Assembly (NCBI GenBank): GCA_033675545.1
Contig: JAWDGP010005762.1
Location: 275,001-339,000, forward strand
Direction of reading: 5' to 3'
Length of the DNA stretch: 64,000 nt
Source: Elysia crispata
Lineage: Eukaryota > Mollusca > Gastropoda > Plakobranchidae
Part shown: piece after piece, positions 49,450-64,000 of the stretch
How the letters are laid out: every line of letters starts with the position of its first letter
How positions within the stretch are numbered: position 1 is the stretch's first letter
The notes under the pieces: generated by a model
What the model saw: the letters and a program-made list of their open reading frames with translations, nothing else
The model's database searches: none
What the model was told of the DNA's origin: nothing
Made by a program: the position numbers and the translations under genes

Positions 49450-51726
49450 AGAGGCCTTAAACTAAAGGTGACTATGAAGTTGATCATCTATTTTCTGTTC
49501 TTGTGAGAACACAGGACTTTACTTGTTCTACTAGATTTAATTTCCTTGCTAAAATCTTAGGTTTGACATTTTCTCTTGTGTCTATTGCCACAACACAAGG
49601 CAATCGTTATGGTCAAGACTTTGCAAGCTACAAGCCTAGACAAATATATTGATAAGAAAGGAATAAAGAAAAAAATGAGATCGATAACCAGTTGGTTAGA
49701 TAGATAGATAAAAGAAAGAAATATATAAATAGACAGACAGGTAGATTGAGAGTCAGAGAGAGAGAAAAGAGAGACGCAATGATGGGGTAGGGTGTTAGGG
49801 AGAGAATTTAAGTTCAGTACATGTTCAGCCATTTTATTTTGACAACTAGGTCCAGATTGAAATACATACATGTAAGTCTTATTTCTTTAACGTCAAAACT
49901 CAAAGAAAATAGTGTTGTGATGCCACGAAATAAGAAATTTTTGGGTAAATACAATTTTCTCTTAGAAAACTTCGAATTTTGGCTTTTTAAACTGCTCTAA
50001 TTTCTAACTTTCCTATTGTTTCAGAAGTAAAAGCAATTTAAATTGCGAGGATTTCAAGCCTTGATGAGAAAAATAGCATTTTCCCAAGGAGTTGTCTGCC
50101 GCTAAGACGTTTTACGGCTCCGCTACACAAAATAATGTAGATCTACATAGCAATGCTTTTATGAAGACTTTCACACACTGTTACGTATAAATAACAGTTC
50201 TTTTTTTTTCAATAACAACAAAGAAGGACAAAAGAAAAGAAAACGAACAATTACTAAAATCAAGGAATAAAGCATCATTCAAAGAAGTCGGAAGTGTAAT
50301 ATTTTGAATCAAATTTAATTTTTAGTAAGCAATCTTTACATATGAGTTAAAAATAGATCTTTAAGAAATATTATTGACTGTGATTGAATGAAAGACTTTT
50401 ATTCAAAGATTTTTCACAGTAAGTCAAAGGTTTCATTTATTTCATTGATTTTTCGCTTTGCAAAATAATGAAAGTGATGAGTGTGGTGTTAAAAAAAACA
50501 AGGCCATGTCAAAATTAACTGCTTGCCCTACAAAGGAAGGCTTTTTCCATTATTGATATAGATAATATAATGGGTATGAATACTGATAATGTAGTTTGAA
50601 ACAAAAATAAAGTACAATCGGATGACTATTACATTAACAAAAAACTTAACAACAAGTGTAAACGGTCCGAGAAAAAGATTATTCAGACCATTTTAATGCA
50701 CTTTATCAAAATCTAGAAATTTTATTGGGCATTGAAAACAATATTTTCTCTACATGTTTCATTTCTAAAGATAACTGCTGATATTAGTTTTTTATTATTA
50801 CATTTGTTCAACAAACAAAAGGCTTTGACAGTAAGGTAACTCATCGTCGGGACAATCTTGTAAATTTTACACCCTCGTCAAGATGCCACAGATTTTCTGT
50901 GCTAGTCTAGCTCATGATGATTTATGTGAGCTTTATAAGTGTCCGAGATCACTGAGATCACTGTGAATGGGCTATAGCAAACAATAAAGAGTTTTGAGTA
51001 AAAAGCCTTATTATTAATTAAGTCATTATAGTCAGAAATTGAAACTGCTTACAAGTGTATGTACATGTATATTATTTTTGTCAGGTTTTCTGTTACAAAC
51101 TAAAAATTATCTTACATTGAACATTTCTCACTGTGTGACACATATGATCCAGCTTTGTTTAACTTTATATCATTCTGCACCTGTTTTAACTCTTTAAAAG
51201 ATGTTAAAGCAAACTTATGATAGACCTGAAAAAGAATACGACAGAGCCCTTGATGAATCCTTGACAGAATGTAACACTTTATGGTCGACAGAGGTGTGCA
51301 GGGAGGATAATGCAGTGATTTTAGCTGTTCAGCCGATCCTATGCTGATGCATCAAGTAACCTATTCATTATGCTCTTCAAAATCTTGGCAGCTTAAGCTT
51401 CTTTACATGTGATGGAAAAACTTAAATTATAACAACTAAAGGGTAACACCAGCAAGTTTTGAATAATTTTAAGAAAACCAGTATTTCAAAGTTTAGTAGA
51501 CCAAAGAATCAAATTACAGAAAGTATTTGGCTATCAGACTGTTATTTTCATGCAAAATTATCAAATTGAAACTCTTGCTTAAAGTATAAATATGAGGTCT
51601 TAAATGGGGATTCTCACCATCTTTCTCAATTTTCCCCCACTGCTTTTTTACAAATCATTCATGCTGATGCGGCGTTAAAAACAAGGCTCCCGGTGGTAAA
51701 AGGCATGGCCAGTTTCTACTTTGGTT

Positions 51727-58584
<6,858 letters not shown>

Positions 58585-58860
58585 GGGTTAAGAAGTCTCT
58601 GGGAAATTTACTAAGTGTCGGAAGTCAATGCTTAACTGTCTGCTAGCCGTTGATGCTGGCGCTATGTTTTTATTATTGCAGTAGATGGCTGCTGCTGCTG
58701 CTGCTGCTGTCTCACTCCTTGTTTCAGCGATAAAGTTTTGTGCTGTTGATTCAAGTTTTGCTATTCCAGGCCTGTGAGTGGTTGCTGTGACACTGGTAGC
58801 TTTCACCGCGTGTCGTTAGTGCACCGCTCGTGCTGGTGTCGTCGTCTTGTGGGCCCAGGC

Positions 58861-59024
58861 GCTTCTGTTCTTGATGGCAGTGAATGCAATGTTGGTAAAG
58901 TTGCTCTTGCTTGTAATCACTGTAAGACTTGGAAGGACGTATATTACGCTAAACAACTTTCTGTTTGTGATGGTGGTGAATGAAATGTTATTTAAGTTGC
59001 TGTGTTTCAATGTTGCTATCACTG
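58861..59024. repeat. Diverged tandem duplication, about 96-98 bp period
   Basis: CTTCTGTTCTTGATGGCAGT and following sequence at 58861 recurs in altered form (TTTCTGTTTGTGATGGTGGT) near 58958, each followed by AAGTTGCT and an ATCACT. Confidence 0.6.
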
Positions 59025-59356
59025 GTGGCCTCCTATTTTCTATCTTCTCGACCTTATCATAGAGCAGTTGGTACTTCTCTTTCTAAACTGCAAGAAAACG
59101 AACATTTAGACATTATCAATACATGTGGAATTATTGTTTCTTTTCTTGACCATACATTACAACAAACGAATCGAATCACAACTTAGAGGAAAGGAGTGAC
59201 CATTACTAAAGACATGAAGCTGAATTTGCGAGTCCAATATTAAAAGTGAATAGATTCAACTGTGTACGAGATATTGTTTGTATAGAGCAAAAACACATAG
59301 AAAAAATAACACACAACAGTGTCAAATGGAAACCTGAAGAAAAACCAAGATTGGCG

Positions 59357-59515
59357 GACATTATTTATAGATAGACATCCTGACAAGCAGACAGGTGCTA
59401 GCTCGCTAGATAGGTCGTAGATAGATTAAAAGATAGAATAATAGACAGATATAAAGAGAGATGGATATATGAATACACAGACAGACAGATAGATAGATGA
59501 ATAGATTCGTTCATA
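59357..59515. repeat. GATA/GACA-rich patch
   Basis: Scattered GATAGA and GACAGA words over about 160 bp. Confidence 0.6.
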
Positions 59516-59681
59516 TACAGAAAGAGAAATAAATAAAAACTTGCATCCATCGATTAACACTAACGGGCATCAATCAAGAAGCCTTTTTATTCCTATCCCT
59601 ACAAGGCTTTCAAACTGCTGTCGCCTCCAAGTATCTAAAGTAAGAAAAAAACAAAAAAAAAAAACAAAAACAAAACATTAT

Positions 59682-60097
59682 ATTCGTCCTCTCCCTAGAA
59701 GATGGGTCATATTGACCCAATATTACTTATCATAAGTGGATGTAAGATGAGACAAGAGAAGGCTACTAAGAAATCTCTGAGATAACAACATTTATGTATA
59801 TGGTTGCTGCACCTTTGGGATGTCATAAATATAGAATCTGGAAAGTGAAAATTCTTCTTTTTTATATTTAGGTCATATTGACCCATACTTTATGTCGAGA
59901 TACAGTAAATTTAATGCCACACTGTTAAACACATAAAAAACCTACAAGTTTTCAAAATTTGTTTTCAAATGTAGGGTGTGACGTGTAAATGGCATATCTA
60001 AAAGCTCAATTCAATAGCATTAATTTTTAATAACGAAAATAGCATTTGCAGACACCATCGGGTCAATAATGACCCACCTAGAAGGTATGGGTTTTAA
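59682..60097. mobile_element. Candidate piggyBac-like MITE
   Basis: The left end carries CCCTAGAAGATGGGTCATAT then TGACCC; the right end read in reverse is CCTTCTAGGTGGGTCATTAT then TGACCC, next to TTAA at 60094-60097. The left flank has TTAT instead of TTAA. A third GGTCATATTGACCC palindrome lies at 59872-59885. CCCTAGAAG-type ends and TTAA are piggyBac traits. No coding capacity; old copy. Confidence 0.5.
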
Positions 60098-60480
60098 ATA
60101 AATAATGCTGTTTAGTAAAAAAAAAAGACACAAAATAAAAAAAAACAAACAAACAAAAAAAAAACGTAAATACACCCACCAAACAGAGAGAATAGAGTGC
60201 AAAAACATTTTAAGATTTCGTTATGTTGCTAAGTCTAACCAGTAAAGTCTTACCTGATTATGTTGTTATACTAGAAACATGTTCAGGATTGAGAGACAGA
60301 TACATGTGAAATAGATATTTGGATAAAAAAAAGATCTAAAGCATGTGAACGAGAACTATGCAGAGGGACAGCGATTGACACATGTATAGAGAAAAAGGGA
60401 AGGGGGGGGAACAGAGATAGAAATACCCAGATTGTTCTAGACAGAGATGGAGAAAGAAATAGAGATAAATAGAGAGAGGG

Positions 60481-60657
<177 letters not shown>

Positions 60658-61759
60658 GTCTCCATGATTTAAAAAATTAAAGAAAACAACAACAAAGAAA
60701 CAAGGAACATTTCAGGAACACATGTAATTTGACAGCAATTGTTTTAATGGACCTCAAAGAACACAAAATGGTAAGCAAACACTAACTCAAAAAGTAACGT
60801 ACAAATTAGAAAGCAAGGTACGGTGCATGTTTACAGGTCACAAAAATAAGAGAGAGCAAAAAAGCAAGACAAAAAAAAACCAAACAAAACACAAACACAA
60901 ACCAACGATATAGCAATATAGAACAAAAGCATATTCATGAATTCAAATCCCGTAATCCACATGTGTGACCTCGATAATAGTTTTCACGAGATGACAATAC
61001 CCCTCTTGAACATTATCTTTACAAATTAGTAAATCTTAAAATTTAATAGGTTAAGCAAACAAACTCGGATCTCGATTTGTTATGTTCTGTTATGTTTTTG
61101 GTTTTTTTTTATGTAAAACGTAGAAAGTAAACAATAAAATGTCACCGCTTCACATGAATGTCTATTGAAGGAGATAGACTAAGACTTAGAGATTCTGTGA
61201 GTTTTAAATATAAAGAGGAAAGTCTGCTATTTTGATTATGTGCCTTATCACCTCCCATGGATCGTTCTTAAATTGTGGTATACCCTCCCATCAGATTTGA
61301 AAAAAAAAGGGAAAAAATGCACCTACAACTTTTCATAATGTTAGAGAAATACAATTGAAAGACAAATAACGATTAAGATAATTATAATGCATTCCTGAGA
61401 TTATTTCTTTTGTTAGTATCATATTATCATCATAAACAAATTAAAATAGAAGAAAAAAAAAAAGAAATAATGAGAAATTTGACTTTGAATCCAGAAGCAG
61501 ACATCTGGCAAAATCTAAAGCAGGTGTGTGTGTGTTTGACTGAGCGCGTGTGTTTCGATGTGGATGTGGGTTTTGATGCTTCAAAAACTACCGCAGACTT
61601 CAGAGACGGAATTTACTTCAAGTTCAAGAAAAATATGTCAAGAGATACACCCAAACTTTAAATCGGAATTTATAGGAATAAGGACTAAACCTCTTTTTTT
61701 GTAAACAGTTGAGCACTCTTATCAATTATTCCAACTTATCTTCAAACTATATACATGTA

Positions 61760-61797
61760 TACACACACACACATATATGTGTGTGTGTGTGTGTGTA
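61760..61797. repeat. Palindromic (AC)n-ATAT-(GT)n tract
   Basis: AC units, a short ATAT centre, then GT units: a self-complementary microsatellite able to form a hairpin. Confidence 0.9.
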
Positions 61798-62846
61798 TTC
61801 TCTAAGTAGATGTAGATCAGGATGCCGATTTACATGTACAAAGTTGCCCCCACTTGTCGAAAACGAATCCAAATGTTGAAATCTTTGTCGATGTAGGATT
61901 AGATTGGTCTGTTAAAAAAAATGTATCATTCTAATGCACAGGGATTGACATCAATTATATCTGGGTTTTTTTAAAAAAAATACATTTTACATCAAAACAA
62001 ACAGTTAGAAGTGAATGACACAAGTCCACACATATTACATTACCTTTGGTGCTTAAATCTGTAACGTTCATCAAACTGCACTAAAGAAATTGAACTAATC
62101 CAGATCTAACAAGCCGTAGACCGAAATGTCACATCTCCCGTTCACTCAATTCTACACGCAAGTTGTGCCCACTGTGCGCTGTGTGCAGCTTGGTGAAGTC
62201 AGTGACTAGCCTAGTGTGATGCACAGACTTACGAACACAGCCAAAACCCACTCAAATGTTATACGCACGCCACACTTAAGCTTGAAGATACAGCTGTTAT
62301 AGGTTTCGTAGAAGTGGGCTTTTTCTTGGAAACACAGCTGTCGCTAGGCTATTTCTAGGTTTGAAGAGAGAAGGGCATATAGAAACTTGCTCACTTAAGT
62401 GAATGATGATTACCATTTGATAAGTTTAGGTTGATATTTACACTGAGAACATAGAAAAGACAAGAGGACAAACATATTGAAAGATACAAGTACGTACATA
62501 CATAACTTCGTAGGCTCCTACAACATCAAAAATGTGCAATTGCAAGATTTTCGAAAAAGGCACATAGAAATAAAAACTTTATAATCTGGTAAATCTACGA
62601 GGATAGAAAAAATGAAGTATAAAGATTGAAAGAAAAAAATATACAGAAATAAATCAAAGAGTGAAAGGAATATGGTTAAAGTTAAGGGATAGATATGGCA
62701 GAAAGTGCGAGTATTTACATAATTGTATATGCAAAGGAAAACTTTGACTCTACATGAGATGGCGAGAGAGGAAGCCGTGCTTCATATATCTTTTAATCTT
62801 CTACCTAAAGCACATTAGCACTTTTACTACCACAGAATATGGGCAG

Positions 62847-62877
<31 letters not shown>

Positions 62878-63136
62878 CTTCTCCATTTCCTCCCTCTCCT
62901 TCTCTTCGCCATAGTCCACCTCCTTTGACAGCAGTTCTTGTACATCTCCCTCTCTTTATCATCTATCTTCTCCGCTTGTAGCAAAATGCATCGATCGGTC
63001 TGATTTCCCTCTACCCCCCCCCCCACACACACACTCACTTTTTTTCTTTCTTTCTTTTCTCGTCACACAAATAGAACTGAAACTGAAACAAATTTCAGCA
63101 AACATCAATTTTGCTCGTGTAAGTATTTCCTTCCTT

Positions 63137-63138
<2 letters not shown>

Positions 63139-63196
<58 letters not shown>
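63139..63196. repeat. (CT)n microsatellite
   Basis: About 58 bp of pure CT following a TTCC-rich lead. Confidence 0.97.
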
Positions 63197-63197
<1 letters not shown>

Positions 63198-64000
63198 CAC
63201 GTCTCGACATTAAATGCGCATTTGGAAAAGATGTCATAATTATGTGTTGCAAGAGAATCTTTTCTCCTCTTCTAATTCTGTAATTGGATATTGTTTCTCT
63301 TTCCATCTCTCAACATCTTCATCCTTCCCTCCGTGTTTCTTTGGCCCTGGTTGAGGCACATGTTTTAATTTTCTACAGACTTAATGAGTAAATGTTTCAA
63401 GAAATGATGTATTCATATACAGTTGGACTTTATAACACTCTCTATAACATTTTCGTTCTACTCTCCGTTTATTGAAACCCCCAGGCCCTGAGATGGTCGC
63501 AAGTTATCATTTCTTAAAGATGTGCTTTAAAGCAGTGTTCTGTTCTTTTTCACAACCATAGAAACCTTAGTCCTCCCTAACAATGGTAGGTTCATGTATT
63601 ATGCCTTCGAAAACACCCTTCTGATGAAGCTAAAAATCTCAGTATCATCGAAATTTTGTAAGCTTGAAACGAGCCTTGCTTCACGAGCCACCTTATCCTG
63701 TATTAAAAAAAAACACCTTCACATTAGAGAAAATTTCTATTCTTTGGTTCGTGACTTCTCGTCTGTACTAATAAGAGAAGGCAGGCATGCTGCCACTATC
63801 ACTAATCAATGCATAGTTGTTGGTTCTAAACCATGTTATTACATGTACATAAATCTTCCCTCAACGCAACTTTTTCTTTGGTGCATAAATTTGTAAAGTG
63901 TCTTAGGTTAGTCTTGCTCTCAATAAGCGTTAGTAAATCTTACAACCAGATCCAACAGACACAGCTTTTGGACAGAATGATGTACCGTAATTGCGAGAGC

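Larger units (their letters stand above)
46778..51726. other. DKC1 3' UTR and intergenic region
   Basis: AT-rich between two convergent genes. It contains a short degenerate tandem repeat (48649-48756), an inverted repeat (49254-49449) and a GATA/GAGA patch (49697-49770). No gene recognised. Confidence 0.6.

Overview
The window is from an animal nuclear genome. It is AT-rich, its genes are split by GT-AG introns of about 0.25-4.3 kb, and the spaces between exons are filled with simple repeats, minisatellites, small DNA transposons and non-LTR (LINE) fragments. The proteins read as invertebrate orthologs of conserved metazoan genes. The repeat style (long GA and AGT tracts, islands of the hexamer TAGATC, RTE-type LINEs) and a MYND-finger gene with a repetitive N-terminus fit a mollusc, probably a gastropod; this assignment is inference.

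Layout. (1) 1-8,981: the 3' two thirds of BRCC3/BRCC36 (plus strand, six exons), the K63-specific JAMM deubiquitinase; its N-terminal exon or exons lie left of the window. Intron 5 carries a TIR-bounded hAT-like element with a piggyBac-like MITE nested in it. (2) 8,982-16,131: no gene seen; holds a 16-bp inverted-repeat pair and presumably the ARGLU1 3' UTR. (3) 16,132-26,880: complete five-exon ARGLU1 (minus strand), convergent with BRCC3. Intron 3 holds a candidate 33-bp stop-containing cassette exon, and intron 1 holds a young RTE-type insertion with a perfect 14-bp target duplication. (4) 26,881-32,044: ARGLU1 upstream region, a long TAG/CAG trinucleotide array, a MADF-like first exon, GC-rich unidentified DNA and rearranged LINE pieces. 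(5) 32,045-47,654: complete 15-exon DKC1 (dyskerin, plus strand, 512 aa predicted), with an antisense LINE relic in intron 6 and a 3 x 140-bp tandem repeat abutting the 3' splice site of exon 14. (6) 46,778-51,726: intergenic. (7) 51,727-58,584: a MYND zinc-finger gene (minus strand, four-exon model), convergent with DKC1; its largest intron contains a dimeric 82-bp satellite, a 38-bp satellite and long microsatellites. (8) 58,585-64,000: no gene seen; repeats and a piggyBac-like MITE.

The three named host genes work in separate basic nuclear processes (ubiquitin editing at DNA damage, splicing/transcription co-regulation, H/ACA RNP pseudouridylation). Nothing in the sequence argues that they form one system. 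All exon models were assembled by eye from splice signals, reading-frame phase and remembered family sequences; no search was run.
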